Origin: Kordia jejudonensis
Lineage (GTDB): Bacteria; Bacteroidota; Bacteroidia; Flavobacteriales; Flavobacteriaceae
Direction: 5' to 3'
Assembly (NCBI RefSeq): GCF_001005315.1
Contig: NZ_LBMG01000019.1
Location: 1 to 64,000, forward strand
DNA length: 64,000 nucleotides
Part shown: positions 1 to 9,523 of the stretch, in pieces
How the letters are laid out: every line of letters starts with the position of its first letter
Numbering within the stretch: the first letter of the stretch is position 1
The notes under the pieces: generated by a model
Told to the model about the DNA's origin: nothing
Seen by the model: the letters and a program-made list of their open reading frames with translations, nothing else
Databases searched by the model: none
Position numbers and translations under genes: made by a program

Positions 1-2
1 CG

Positions 3-40
3 CCCAAAACCCAAAACCCAAAACCCAAAACCCAAAACCC
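3..40. repeat. CCCAAAA heptanucleotide tract
   Basis: Five perfect CCCAAAA units followed by CCC, then degenerate CCCAA-type units. The tract touches the window edge and may continue to the left. Similar CCCAAnACC runs recur at about 213-238, 397-430 and 2041-2080, and downstream of the acyltransferase gene at 52546-52582. They look like dispersed AC-rich intergenic filler near gene ends. Confidence 0.9.
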
Positions 41-54
41 AACACCCAAGACCT

Positions 55-405
55 GTCACATTGAGCGCAGTCGAAATGCAAGACCCAACAACGAATATCG
101 AACAATAAATAATGAATTATGAAAATATCGAGAAATTTCCAACTAAACAACTCCACAAAGAACGAATAACAAAATACGAATGTCAAATACTAAATATAAA
201 AGTATTTCCTTTCACCCAAGACCCAAGACCTAAGACCCGTCACATTGAGCGCAGTCGAAATGCAAGACCCAACAACGAATATCGAACAATAAATAATGAA
301 TTATGAAAGTGTAGATAAATTTCAACTAAACAACTCCACAAAGAACGAATAACAAAATACGAATGTCAAATACTAAATATAAAAGTATTTCCTTTCACCC
401 AAGAC
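55..405. repeat. Two-copy direct repeat, period 184 bp
   Basis: Copy 1 runs from 55 to about 230 and copy 2 from 239 to about 405. Both start GTCACATTGAGCGCAGTCGA and continue through the same AT-rich text to a CACCCAAGACCCAA tail. They are nearly identical apart from a short divergent patch after the shared AATGAATTATGAAA. A short frame opens here, but its sequence is simply the repeat and it looks non-coding. The 1-430 interval holds only these repeats. Confidence 0.9.
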
Positions 406-430
406 CCAATACCCAATACCAAACACCCAA

Positions 431-901
431 CTATCCATGTTGATAACAATAACTTCCATTTTTCACCTTTCGCTTGCAACGTTTACCTGATTTTGTTTTG
501 CCACGACATTGGGTAGAAGTAGTTTGTTGTTTCGTTGGCGTATAATTCTTAGCATCTTGTTTGGTATGTTGAAAACAATAACCATTTGCCAATTTGGTTT
601 TGTGCTTACAACGCGTTCCTTTTTGTGTATATCCTTTACAACGTACAGAAGTAGCAGTGCCAACAGCTTTATTTTCAGAAGTTAATTGTTTTTGTAATTG
701 ATTTTTTGGTGGTGGTTTACAAATCTTACACGGAGTTAATTTATTGAGTTGTATAGTTTCTAAAGCAACTTTGCTAGAAACGTTTTCTACCATTCGACAC
801 GTACTTAGATGATACCGTTTTCCAGAAGGCGTTTTGTAGACGTCTTGTGCTTTAATATTTATAGAAATTATAAATAGAAATAAGGTTAGGCAGTATTTCA
901 T
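431..901 (-). CDS. Secreted Cys/His-rich protein with two DUF5763-like zinc motifs
   Basis: 156 aa with an N-terminal signal peptide (about residues 1-18, ending IKAQ). Residues about 22-65 resemble an Ada-like metal-binding segment (YKTPSGKRYH...CR...CKICKP). Two C-terminal motifs follow the pattern CxxxTxxGxRC...GxCxxH, starting CKGYTQKGTRC and CRGKTKSGKRC, which is typical of small DUF5763-type zinc modules. Its ATG overlaps the stop of the upstream gene by 4 nt (ATGA), so the two are probably translationally coupled. Zinc binding is inferred from Cys/His spacing; the biological role is unknown. Confidence 0.75.
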   Translation of the reverse strand: MKYCLTLFLFIISINIKAQDVYKTPSGKRYHLSTCRMVENVSSKVALETIQLNKLTPCKICKPPPKNQLQKQLTSENKAVGTATSVRCKGYTQKGTRCKHKTKLANGYCFQHTKQDAKNYTPTKQQTTSTQCRGKTKSGKRCKRKVKNGSYCYQHG

Positions 902-1953
902 TTCTTCTTCTTATTTGAATCTAAAAATGGTTTTAAATCAACAATCTTTTTTTGATACATTTTTTGTAAAGTAGCAATAATTAATAAAAGGCTAAAATGT
1001 AAAGCTTTAGGTATATCATCTGGAGAATTGTGATTTTCTTTGAATAAATTAATGTTTTGTTTGTGATATGGATAAAGTTCAGATTTTCCATGAAAAAAGT
1101 CAGAGCGAATCTCATACATATCTTTTATTTGTTTTTTAAATTTTGTCAACGTACCTAATAATAGCTGAATGTTTGTATCAAGTTGATTTCTCTTAGATTT
1201 TTTTTCATCAATTGCAAATACAATTTCAAGTATTCTCATTTGATACGTAAATATACTGATAAGACTATTTTCTGCATGTATATACGATAAGTTATTCAGT
1301 ACCTTTTGATAAGAATTTTTACAATCAAGAGGAAACAGTAGATCATTTTTAATAATCCATTTATAGAACACTTCAAAGTTTAAAAAAGTGATTTCTGGAT
1401 AATTATTTTCACGAAACATCAAATATGGTCTGAAATCTAGTATTTGTGGAATTTTTACAATGTGGAAATTTTTATTGTAAAACGACGTACCAAATCTGAT
1501 TTTTAAACTTCCTGGTCTTGCTATTTGTGATAAAATTATTAATTCAAACACAAAATCATTTAATAAATTACATAAACCACAAGGCATGCTAGATTTATAA
1601 AAAGAGTCTTTTCCAGGACCTTCTTTTTCAATATCAAAATCTGGTTCATATAATTTATAATTCGTGTCAAATTTAAACGTGAACTTTAAATTGTCTTCTT
1701 CTAAATGTGGATTTGTTCTATGATAATGGTGAACATGTTCAAAATCATCTAATCTTAAATCAGGATTATAAGCTTCTTCAACTACATGACTAGTATAGTT
1801 AATGACATATTTAGGAAATGGTATATATTTCTGAGAAAGTATTTTATTTAATTCAAGAAGAATTAATTTCTTTTGCTTAAAATCAAACTGATCATCATCG
1901 AAACCATCTTTTATAAATGGGAAATAAATTTCTATTAAATGTGAATGTTCCAT
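898..1953 (-). CDS. HEPN-like (Apea-type) hypothetical protein
   Basis: 351 aa from the ATG at 1953; a longer reading would need a TTG start inside the apparent promoter. There are no membrane segments or signal peptide. The C-terminal third (about residues 230-340) is helical and carries EIRSDFFHGK, with R283 and H288 spaced as in the Rx4-6H motif of HEPN domains and matching the 'RxxxxHG' signature of Apea-like HEPN proteins. The N-terminal two thirds are unrecognised. It is the first gene of a two-gene unit with the zinc-motif protein. Nuclease activity is possible from the motif but unproven. Confidence 0.6.
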   Translation of the reverse strand: MEHSHLIEIYFPFIKDGFDDDQFDFKQKKLILLELNKILSQKYIPFPKYVINYTSHVVEEAYNPDLRLDDFEHVHHYHRTNPHLEEDNLKFTFKFDTNYKLYEPDFDIEKEGPGKDSFYKSSMPCGLCNLLNDFVFELIILSQIARPGSLKIRFGTSFYNKNFHIVKIPQILDFRPYLMFRENNYPEITFLNFEVFYKWIIKNDLLFPLDCKNSYQKVLNNLSYIHAENSLISIFTYQMRILEIVFAIDEKKSKRNQLDTNIQLLLGTLTKFKKQIKDMYEIRSDFFHGKSELYPYHKQNINLFKENHNSPDDIPKALHFSLLLIIATLQKMYQKKIVDLKPFLDSNKKKK

Positions 1954-1968
1954 TTTCAAAAATATAAT

Positions 1969-1976
1969 CAAAACTA
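1969..1976 (-). promoter_or_regulatory. -7 promoter box of the HEPN-like gene
   Basis: The minus strand reads TAGTTTTG, an exact TAnnTTTG Bacteroidetes -7 element, placed 16 bp before the ATG at 1953. A TTACGG/CGTA motif (1998-2020) lies just upstream, around the expected -33 region. Confidence 0.5.
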
Positions 1977-1997
1977 AACTAATAGAAACATTTCATG

Positions 1998-2020
1998 TTA
2001 CGGTTTACCATAAAATCGTA
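1998..2020. promoter_or_regulatory. TTACGG-type operator candidate (site a)
   Basis: TTACGG at 1998-2003 is followed by an imperfect partner ending CGTA at 2020. It lies 45 bp upstream of the HEPN-like ATG. Comparable TTACGG...CCGTA pairs sit upstream of other minus-strand genes at 17484, 22981 and 24970. A shared regulator is inference. Confidence 0.3.
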
Positions 2021-2084
2021 TAAACAATAATCAAATATATTTAATTATTATGCTCAACAACTCAACAACTAAACAACCAACAAT

Positions 2085-3449
2085 CTAATCCTCTTTCAGC
2101 ATTTTTTTCAAATCACTGGCATATGAAGGATAGGTGAAAATCATCTTTTTAAACGCATCAACGGTCATTTTATGATGAATAGCCATCGCGAAAATATTGA
2201 TGGTTTCATTGGCTTCCGAACTCAACAAATGCGCGCCTACAATTTCCCTCGTGCGTTCATTTGCTAAAATTTTAAAAGCATAAGTATCAGAATTCTCCTT
2301 TTTCGAATTGTACCAATCTGATGCATCACCTTGAAACACGATAACATTTTTATAACGTTTTTTAGCTTCTTCTTCCGAATAGCCAACAGTCGCCATATTT
2401 GGATACGTAAACACCACCGAAGGTACCATCGGATTTGAGAATTTCTTAGAGTTTTCTTTCAAAATATTAGTTCCAACAATATAGCCTTGCAAGCCAGAAA
2501 GTGGCGTAAGTGGTAACGATTTACTAGAAACATCGCCGCAAGCATACACATGTTTATGAGTAGTACTTACCAAATAATCATTCACGAGAACGCCCGTTTC
2601 GTCATGTGCAATATTAGCATTTTCCAAATCTAACAATGCTACCGCAGGAACTCTTCCAGATGTATTAAACACTATCTTAGAACGCACCTTTTTGTTTTTC
2701 CCTTTTCGTTTATAATGAACGGTATATTTTTTCTTTTTCTTCTTCTTGTCTACCGATTCAATTTCGGCATCAAAAATAAATTTTACACCTTTTGCTTTCA
2801 TCGCACGTACCAATGTATTTACCAAAAACGCATCAAACTGTGACAAAGCGCGGGAGCCACTATCAATCATAGTTACCTTACAACCCAAAGTTGCTAACAG
2901 AAAACAAAACTCCATTCCAACATAACCTGCGCCAATAAATGTCGCTGTTTTTGGAACTTTTTTAAGATAAAAAATATCATCACTTGTTTTAAGGTATTTT
3001 GCTCCAGAAAACGATAAAGTTCTCGGTGTCAAACCTGAGGCAATTACAAAAGTAGTCGCGGTAATTTTTTTGCCTGCGACTACAATTTCGTTTTTAGAAA
3101 TAAATTTTGGCGACTCATGATACAAATCGATATTCAATTCCGATAAATCTTCTTTGGTATGTTCAGGAACTTCTGCTGTATATGATTGTTGAGATTCCTG
3201 AATATCGTTCCAGTTAATTTCAGGAACAGCTTCAATACCCAAACCTTTCAATTGTGTTGATTTTTGAACCAACGTTGCAAATTGTAACATTATTTTTTTA
3301 GGATCACAACCTCTCATTGCACAGGTGCCACCAAAAGCTTGCTTGTCTGCAATAGCAACGGAAAGTCCGTTTTTTGCACAAATTTTTGCAGCAGTTTGCC
3401 CCGCAATTCCACTACCAATTACAAATACATCATACTGTTGATTCGCCAT
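2085..3449 (-). CDS. FAD-dependent pyridine nucleotide-disulfide oxidoreductase
   Basis: 454 aa of the glutathione/mercuric reductase and dihydrolipoyl dehydrogenase superfamily. The N-terminal FAD site is VIGSGIAGQTA (residues about 10-20). The redox disulfide is in GGTCAMRGCDPKK (C43 and C48). An NAD(P) motif GAGYVGMEF lies mid-protein, followed by the FAD-contact segment YACGDV. In the C-terminal dimerisation domain the usual HPTxxE catalytic His/Glu pair is replaced by YPSYAS (about residues 440-445), so classical thiol-disulfide acid-base chemistry is questionable. A Lys-rich insertion lies near residues 225-250. The physiological substrate cannot be told. Confidence 0.85.
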   Translation of the reverse strand: MANQQYDVFVIGSGIAGQTAAKICAKNGLSVAIADKQAFGGTCAMRGCDPKKIMLQFATLVQKSTQLKGLGIEAVPEINWNDIQESQQSYTAEVPEHTKEDLSELNIDLYHESPKFISKNEIVVAGKKITATTFVIASGLTPRTLSFSGAKYLKTSDDIFYLKKVPKTATFIGAGYVGMEFCFLLATLGCKVTMIDSGSRALSQFDAFLVNTLVRAMKAKGVKFIFDAEIESVDKKKKKKKYTVHYKRKGKNKKVRSKIVFNTSGRVPAVALLDLENANIAHDETGVLVNDYLVSTTHKHVYACGDVSSKSLPLTPLSGLQGYIVGTNILKENSKKFSNPMVPSVVFTYPNMATVGYSEEEAKKRYKNVIVFQGDASDWYNSKKENSDTYAFKILANERTREIVGAHLLSSEANETINIFAMAIHHKMTVDAFKKMIFTYPSYASDLKKMLKED

Positions 3450-3542
3450 AATTTTTTAATTTTCACTAAATATAATGCAGTTGGAAAGATTTTATTAATC
3501 GAAACGATTCAAATGTGAACTCGTGTGAGTGATCACAACAAA

Positions 3543-3582
3543 AAAACGCCATCAAGAACCGAAAATTCTATGATGACGTTTT
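3543..3582 (-). terminator. Intrinsic terminator downstream of DUF4197 gene
   Basis: AAAACGCCATCA (3543-3554) pairs with TGATGACGTTTT (3571-3582), a 12-bp stem with one non-Watson-Crick pair. On the minus strand it is followed by a T-rich run. It lies 20 bp past the stop of the DUF4197 lipoprotein gene. Confidence 0.65.
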
Positions 3583-3601
3583 GTATATGTATAAATTCGT
3601 A

Positions 3602-4306
3602 TTAGTCCTGCAAAGCAAATACTTTCTGCAATAACGCAGTAGTTCTAGAACCAACTTTTGTACGAATCTCTGCTTCTTCCACAGCAATCATGGTATACAC
3701 ACCTTTCAGTGCTTCTGTAGTTACATAATCTGTTAAATCAGGATTTACCTTATTTACAAACGGAAGCTTATTATATCTATTAATCAAATCTGTCCAAATT
3801 TTATCGGCACCAACTTTGGCAAACGAATTCTGAATAACAGGTTGAAACTTACCATACAACGCCGTATTTGTTTTTCCTTCCAAATACTGAGTTGCCGCAT
3901 TATTAGTTCCTAATAAAATATTTTTTGCGTCCGCAAACGTAATATCTTTTACCGCATCTACGAAAATTGGCGTCGCTTCTTTTACTGCATCTTCGGCAGC
4001 TCTATTTAACAATTTAATACCATCATCAGCCAAACTTCCCAAACCAATATCACGCAACGCTTTATCTACTTTTTGCAATTCTGGCGGCATTAAAATCTTA
4101 ACCAAACTATTGCCATAAAAACCATCTTTTAAGGTTAACTTTTGAACTTGCTTATCTATTCCAAAATCCAATGCTTGACGCAATCCTGCTGCAATATCAG
4201 CGTTTCCAACTGTTCCGCCTTGTGGCAATTGATTCACGACTTGTTGCAACTCAGCGCAAGAGTTTAGCATCAATAATCCGACAAAAGCAATAATGATTTT
4301 TTTCAT
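3602..4306 (-). CDS. DUF4197 family lipoprotein
   Basis: 234 aa. The lipoprotein signal is MKKIIIAFVGLLMLNSC, with lipobox Cys at 17. The rest is a helical domain matching the DUF4197 pattern, including GLRQALDFGIDKQVQ, LPPELQ-like text (LMPPELQKV) and a conserved tail LKGVYTMIAVEEAEIR. The expected location is the periplasmic face of a membrane. No biochemical role is established for the family. It is a single gene with its own terminator. Confidence 0.8.
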   Translation of the reverse strand: MKKIIIAFVGLLMLNSCAELQQVVNQLPQGGTVGNADIAAGLRQALDFGIDKQVQKLTLKDGFYGNSLVKILMPPELQKVDKALRDIGLGSLADDGIKLLNRAAEDAVKEATPIFVDAVKDITFADAKNILLGTNNAATQYLEGKTNTALYGKFQPVIQNSFAKVGADKIWTDLINRYNKLPFVNKVNPDLTDYVTTEALKGVYTMIAVEEAEIRTKVGSRTTALLQKVFALQD

Positions 4307-4480
4307 AAGTTTAGGTTTAAAATTCTTAGACTACGATAAAGTACAAAAGTTTAATTGAAACTAAAATTGTACTTCACAAAAATACACGAATAAATAAAAG
4401 AAGCATTTGTTTTCTGCAAAATTTAATGGATATCAATCTAAAGAAAAACAGTATCTTATGCCTTCATTGAAGTACATATT

Positions 4481-4927
4481 ATGAAAAAAACAATTCACGT
4501 ATTCTTTTTATTTTTTTCTTTCATTACGGTTGCACAAGAAACTATTCCTAACAAAGTTGAAATGTGCGAAACACTCACTAAAATGATTGAAGATGACAGA
4601 ATGTATAGAGGAAAAGAAATTTTGAGAGATGGAACATTTGGAAGAAAAAGTACGTATCCGCAAAAAGTAATTGATTCTGTTTGGAAACTACAATGGAAAC
4701 TCGACAATGCAAATACCGAAAAACTCATACAACTCACCAAAAAATATGGTTGGATGAGTGATGAACGCATCAATTGTCCTGAACTCGATATTTGGTTGAT
4801 ATTCAGACATTCTCAAAAAAAATATTACAACGAAATTGACAAGATCATTGAAAAAGAACACACTGCGAAACGATTAAATGACTTTCAGTACAAACTCATC
4901 AAAGACCATGTTACTGGTAAATATTAA
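4481..4927 (+). CDS. Secreted hypothetical protein
   Basis: 148 aa with a cleavable signal peptide (about residues 1-18, ending TVAQ). The mature part is a charged helical domain with the segment YGWMSDERINCPELDIWLIFRHS. I do not recognise the family. The stop is 10 bp before the ATG of the metallo-hydrolase lipoprotein gene, so the two may share a transcript. Confidence 0.6.
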   Translation: MKKTIHVFFLFFSFITVAQETIPNKVEMCETLTKMIEDDRMYRGKEILRDGTFGRKSTYPQKVIDSVWKLQWKLDNANTEKLIQLTKKYGWMSDERINCPELDIWLIFRHSQKKYYNEIDKIIEKEHTAKRLNDFQYKLIKDHVTGKY

Positions 4928-4937
4928 AACTTCACAA

Positions 4938-5879
4938 ATGAAAAAAGCTTGTTTACTGCTACTTCCAATACTCTTCATGAGTTGTCCAAAAGAACAATTG
5001 CAACAATCAGTTTCAGAAGCAAAAGGACAATACATTACCGTACTAGGAACTGCGCAAGATGCTGGCTATCCACAAATCAATTGTAACAAATCATGTTGTA
5101 AACCGTATCACGATGGAAAAGTTGCTAAAAAAATGATTTCGTGTTTAGGTTTGATTGATCTTGAAGCAAAGAAAAAATGGTTATTTGATGCGACGCCAGA
5201 CATTGCACAACAAATCCAAAATCTTTCCAATGAGCTTGAAACGACAAGCGTTATCGATGACGTTTTCCTGACGCATGCACACATTGGACATTACACAGGA
5301 CTCATGTTTTTTGGGCGTGAAGCCATGGGCGCAAAAAATGTTCCCGTGTACGCCATGCCAAAAATGAAAACATTCCTAGAAACAAACGGACCTTGGAGTC
5401 AATTGGTTTCTTTAGAAAATATTGTCTTGCAAAAATTGCAGCATAACACTTCCGTAGAATTGACAAACGAACTCAAAATAACACCTTTTCTAGTGCCACA
5501 TCGCGACGAATTCTCGGAAACGGTCGGCTATAAAATAGAAGGAAAACATAAAACAGCATTATTCATTCCAGACATCAACAAATGGCAACTTTGGGAGAAA
5601 AATATAGTGGAAGAAGTCAAAAAAGTTGATTACGCTTTTTTAGATGCCACATTTTTCAAAAATGGCGAAATTCCAAGACCCATGAGCGAAGTACCACATC
5701 CGTTTATAGTAGAAACCGCAAAGTTGTTTGAAAATGAAGATAAAGTCACAAAAAACAAAGTCATTTTCATTCACTTCAATCATTCCAATCCAGCATTGCA
5801 AGATTCTAATACACTAAAAATGAACTTAGAAAGTAAAGGTTTCAAATTCGCAAAAGAAGGCATGCGTGTAGCACTTTAA
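4938..5879 (+). CDS. MBL-fold metallo-hydrolase, PqqB-like lipoprotein
   Basis: 313 aa from the ATG at 4938, chosen because it gives a lipoprotein signal (MKKACLLLLPILFMSC, Cys16); the frame itself is open upstream. GTAQDAGYPQINCNKSCC resembles the N-terminal signature of PqqB-like beta-lactamase-fold proteins. The metal motif is THAHIGHYTGL (H113, H115, H118), with later ligand candidates PHRDE and a C-terminal HFNHSNP. No other pqq gene is present, so a role in PQQ synthesis is unlikely. An envelope-anchored hydrolase of unknown substrate is the safest call. Confidence 0.8.
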   Translation: MKKACLLLLPILFMSCPKEQLQQSVSEAKGQYITVLGTAQDAGYPQINCNKSCCKPYHDGKVAKKMISCLGLIDLEAKKKWLFDATPDIAQQIQNLSNELETTSVIDDVFLTHAHIGHYTGLMFFGREAMGAKNVPVYAMPKMKTFLETNGPWSQLVSLENIVLQKLQHNTSVELTNELKITPFLVPHRDEFSETVGYKIEGKHKTALFIPDINKWQLWEKNIVEEVKKVDYAFLDATFFKNGEIPRPMSEVPHPFIVETAKLFENEDKVTKNKVIFIHFNHSNPALQDSNTLKMNLESKGFKFAKEGMRVAL

Positions 5880-6046
5880 AAATAGCACAAGTATGTTCCA
5901 ATGAAGTCTTTATTCTAAATTCTTTCAGCGTAGCGATCTCTAATCTTTTACGGAGTAACATTGGACTCTTATATATTTCTTAAAAAATGTTCGATTTTTT
6001 TGAATATTCCGTAAATTGCAGCCCTAAAATAGATACTTCATTACAG

Positions 6047-9000
6047 ATGGAACAAGCGCAACCTTACAAACCAACCTATAAAGTACGAATCGTAACGGCA
6101 GCATCACTCTTTGACGGACACGATGCCGCTATCAATATCATGCGACGAATCATTCAGTCAACAGGTGTTGAAGTCATTCACTTAGGACACGATAGAAGTG
6201 TGGAAGAAGTAGTAAATACAGCCATTCAAGAAGATGCAAATGCTATTGCAATGACTTCGTATCAAGGTGGACACAATGAGTACTTTAAATACATGTACGA
6301 TTTGCTACAAGAAAAAGGCGCTGGACACATCAAAATATTTGGTGGCGGTGGCGGTGTAATTCTTCCAGAAGAAATCAAAGATTTAATGGATTATGGAATT
6401 ACGCGTATCTATTCGCCTGATGATGGTCGAGAAATGGGATTGCAAGGAATGATCAACGATTTAGTGCAAAAATCTGACTTTGCTATTGGCGATTCATTAA
6501 ATGGAGAAGTAAACACTTTACACGAAAAAAATCCAAAAGCAATTGCGCGTGTGATTTCTTCCGCAGAAAACTTCCCAGAAGTTGCCAAAGATGCGTTAGA
6601 TACTATTCACGAAAAAAATAAAAACTCAAAAACACCTGTACTTGGAATTACAGGGACTGGTGGCGCAGGAAAATCTAGTTTAGTGGACGAATTGGTACGT
6701 CGATTTTTAATAGACTTTCCAGAAAAAACAATTGGTTTAGTTTCGGTTGATCCATCAAAACGTAAAACAGGTGGCGCATTATTGGGCGATCGTATTCGTA
6801 TGAATGCCATCAACTCACCAAGAGTCTACATGCGTAGTTTGGCAACACGTCAATCGAACTTAGCATTGTCAAAATATGTAAACGAAGCAGTACAAGTATT
6901 AAAAGCTGCGGAATACGATCTCATCATTCTAGAAACGTCTGGAATTGGACAATCGGATACAGAAATCATGGAACACAGCGATGTAGCTTTGTATGTAATG
7001 ACGCCAGAATTTGGAGCTGCAACACAATTGGAAAAAATTGACATGCTTGATTTTGCTGATTTAGTTGCCATCAATAAATTTGACAAAAGAGGTTCGTTAG
7101 ATGCGTTGCGCGATGTAAAAAAACAATACATGCGTAACAACAATTTGTGGGACGTTCATCAAGATGATTTACCAGTGTATGGAACCATTGCTTCACAGTT
7201 CAACGATCCAGGAATGAACACGTTGTACAAAGCCGTGATGGACAAATTGGTAGAAAAAACAGAAGCAGATTTACAATCGACTTCAAAGATTTCTAGTGAA
7301 ATGAGCGAGAAAATTTTCGTCATTCCACCATCAAGAACACGCTACTTATCTGAAATTTCAGAAAACAATAGAGCATACGACAAAAAAGCAAACGCACAAG
7401 TAGAAGTTGCGCAAAAACTATACGGAATCTACAAAACAATTGGTTCAGTTTCAAATGTAAAATCGCACGAAGTTGAGATGTCGTTCATGTCTAAAACTGG
7501 TTTGGATGAAAACATCATTCTTGAACGTTTGGATAGTGAATCAGACATTGAATTGGTAAAATTATTACTCAAAGAATTCGATCGCGTAAAGCTAAACCTT
7601 GATCCATACAACTGGGAAATCATTAACGGTTGGAATGATAAGGTAAACAAATATAAAAATCCGATCTATACGTTTAAAGTACGTGACAAAGAGATCAAAA
7701 TTAATACACATACAGAATCGTTATCGCATGTACAAATACCAAAAGTTGCCTTGCCAAAATATCAAGCTTGGGGAGACATTTTAAAATGGTGTTTGCAAGA
7801 AAATGTACCGGGAGAATTTCCATACACCTCAGGATTATATCCGTTCAAACGTACAGGAGAAGATCCAGCGCGTATGTTTGCGGGAGAAGGTGGCCCAGAA
7901 CGTACCAACAAACGTTTTCATTACGTAAGTGCAGGAATGCCAGCTAAACGTTTATCCACAGCGTTTGATAGTGTTACATTGTACGGAAACGATCCAGATT
8001 TGCGACCAGATATTTATGGTAAAATTGGAAATGCAGGCGTTTCTATCTGCTGTTTGGATGATGCGAAAAAACTCTATTCAGGATTCAACTTGGCAGACAA
8101 AATGACATCGGTAAGTATGACGATTAATGGTCCTGCGCCAATGTTGTTAGGTTTCTTTATGAATGCTGCCATTGATCAACAATGTGAGATTTACATCAAA
8201 GAAAACGGACTTGAAGCTGAAGTTGAAGCAAAAATTGCCGAAATCTACAAAGGAAAAGAACGTCCACGATACAACGGCGATTTGCCTGAAAGTAACGATG
8301 GTTTAGGGTTGATGCTTTTAGGAGTTACAGGAGATCAAGTATTGCCAAAAGAAATTTACGAAGACATCAAAGTAAAAACCATTGCACAAGTGCGTGGAAC
8401 GGTTCAGGCAGATATTTTAAAAGAAGATCAGGCACAAAATACCTGTATCTTTTCTACAGAATTTGCATTGCGTCTCATGGGAGATGTACAAGAATATTTC
8501 ATTGAAAACAATGTGCGTAACTTCTATTCGGTTTCTATTTCTGGATATCATATCGCGGAAGCAGGCGCAAACCCAATTACACAGTTAGCATTAACGTTAT
8601 CAAACGGTTTCACATACGTAGAATACTATCTAAGTAGAGGAATGGACATCAACAAATTTGGTCCAAACCTTTCGTTTTTCTTCTCAAACGGGATCGATCC
8701 TGAATATGCTGTTATTGGACGTGTGGCGCGTAAAATTTGGGCAAAAGCCTTAAAACACAAATACGGAGCAAACGCGAGAGCGCAAATGTTGAAATATCAC
8801 ATTCAAACCTCTGGGCGTAGTTTGCATGCGCAAGAAATTGACTTTAACGACATTCGTACCACGCTTCAAGCATTATACGCAATCTATGATAACTGTAACT
8901 CGTTGCACACAAACGCGTATGATGAAGCTATTACAACACCAACGGAAGAATCGGTTCGTAGAGCGATGGCAATTCAGTTGATTATCAACAAAGAACTTGG

Positions 9001-9487
9001 TTTAGCGAAAAACGAAAATCCAATTCAAGGTTCATTTATCATTGAAGAATTGACAGACTTGGTAGAAGAAGCCGTGTTACTAGAATTTGACCGAATCACA
9101 GAACGTGGTGGCGTTTTGGGCGCGATGGAAACCATGTACCAACGTTCAAAAATTCAGGAAGAAAGTTTATACTACGAAACCTTAAAACACAACGGACAAT
9201 TCCCGATTATTGGAGTCAATACATTCTTAAGTAGTAAAGGTTCGCCAACGGTAGTGCCAAAAGAAGTCATTCGCGCGACGGAAGAAGAAAAACAATATCA
9301 AATCAAGATCTTAGAAAATCTTCACAGTGCACATAATACCGATGAATTATTACTAGATTTACAACGAAAAGCAGTCAATAATGAAAACATCTTTGAAGCA
9401 TTGATGAATGTGTGTAAAGTATGTTCGTTAGGACAAATAACATCCGCATTATTTGAAGTTGGTGGACAGTATCGAAGAAATATGTAG
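6047..9487 (+). CDS. icmF: Fused isobutyryl-CoA mutase (IcmF)
   Basis: 1146 aa from the ATG at 6047; the frame is open from 5987, but homology to adenosylcobalamin domains begins just after MEQAQPYKP. Domain order is B12-binding ([10 protein letters not shown], lower-ligand His at residue 25), a MeaB-type GTPase chaperone (P-loop GTGGAGKSS near 202-211, NKFD), a linker, then the mutase barrel with [19 protein letters not shown] and [16 protein letters not shown]. This order is diagnostic of IcmF rather than two-subunit methylmalonyl-CoA mutase, which is encoded separately at 52.6-56.7 kb. The expected reaction is isobutyryl-CoA to n-butyryl-CoA; related mutases act on pivalyl- or isovaleryl-CoA. 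Confidence 0.93.
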   Translation: MEQAQPYKPTYKVRIVTAASLFDGHDAAINIMRRIIQSTGVEVIHLGHDRSVEEVVNTAIQEDANAIAMTSYQGGHNEYFKYMYDLLQEKGAGHIKIFGGGGGVILPEEIKDLMDYGITRIYSPDDGREMGLQGMINDLVQKSDFAIGDSLNGEVNTLHEKNPKAIARVISSAENFPEVAKDALDTIHEKNKNSKTPVLGITGTGGAGKSSLVDELVRRFLIDFPEKTIGLVSVDPSKRKTGGALLGDRIRMNAINSPRVYMRSLATRQSNLALSKYVNEAVQVLKAAEYDLIILETSGIGQSDTEIMEHSDVALYVMTPEFGAATQLEKIDMLDFADLVAINKFDKRGSLDALRDVKKQYMRNNNLWDVHQDDLPVYGTIASQFNDPGMNTLYKAVMDKLVEKTEADLQSTSKISSEMSEKIFVIPPSRTRYLSEISENNRAYDKKANAQVEVAQKLYGIYKTIGSVSNVKSHEVEMSFMSKTGLDENIILERLDSESDIELVKLLLKEFDRVKLNLDPYNWEIINGWNDKVNKYKNPIYTFKVRDKEIKINTHTESLSHVQIPKVALPKYQAWGDILKWCLQENVPGEFPYTSGLYPFKRTGEDPARMFAGEGGPERTNKRFHYVSAGMPAKRLSTAFDSVTLYGNDPDLRPDIYGKIGNAGVSICCLDDAKKLYSGFNLADKMTSVSMTINGPAPMLLGFFMNAAIDQQCEIYIKENGLEAEVEAKIAEIYKGKERPRYNGDLPESNDGLGLMLLGVTGDQVLPKEIYEDIKVKTIAQVRGTVQADILKEDQAQNTCIFSTEFALRLMGDVQEYFIENNVRNFYSVSISGYHIAEAGANPITQLALTLSNGFTYVEYYLSRGMDINKFGPNLSFFFSNGIDPEYAVIGRVARKIWAKALKHKYGANARAQMLKYHIQTSGRSLHAQEIDFNDIRTTLQALYAIYDNCNSLHTNAYDEAITTPTEESVRRAMAIQLIINKELGLAKNENPIQGSFIIEELTDLVEEAVLLEFDRITERGGVLGAMETMYQRSKIQEESLYYETLKHNGQFPIIGVNTFLSSKGSPTVVPKEVIRATEEEKQYQIKILENLHSAHNTDELLLDLQRKAVNNENIFEALMNVCKVCSLGQITSALFEVGGQYRRNM

Positions 9488-9523
9488 TGTTGAAAAGTAA
9501 ATCATGCTTAGCTTTTTTAGAAA

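Noticed and set aside
1-430. Tandem repeats considered as a CRISPR array or telomere-like end
   Set aside because: Only two long copies with no regular spacers, and the CCCAAAA run is short and in an ordinary bacterial context.
898-1971. Toxin-antitoxin pair with the downstream zinc-motif gene
   Set aside because: The partner has a signal peptide and so would not meet a cytosolic toxin; the HEPN call is itself tentative.
4495-4773. 92-codon antisense frame over the secreted hypothetical gene
   Set aside because: Opposite a gene with a clear signal peptide and without its own initiation context.
4938-5879. pqqB, PQQ biosynthesis
   Set aside because: Similarity is to the fold and N-terminal motif only; it is a lipoprotein and no other pqq gene is present.
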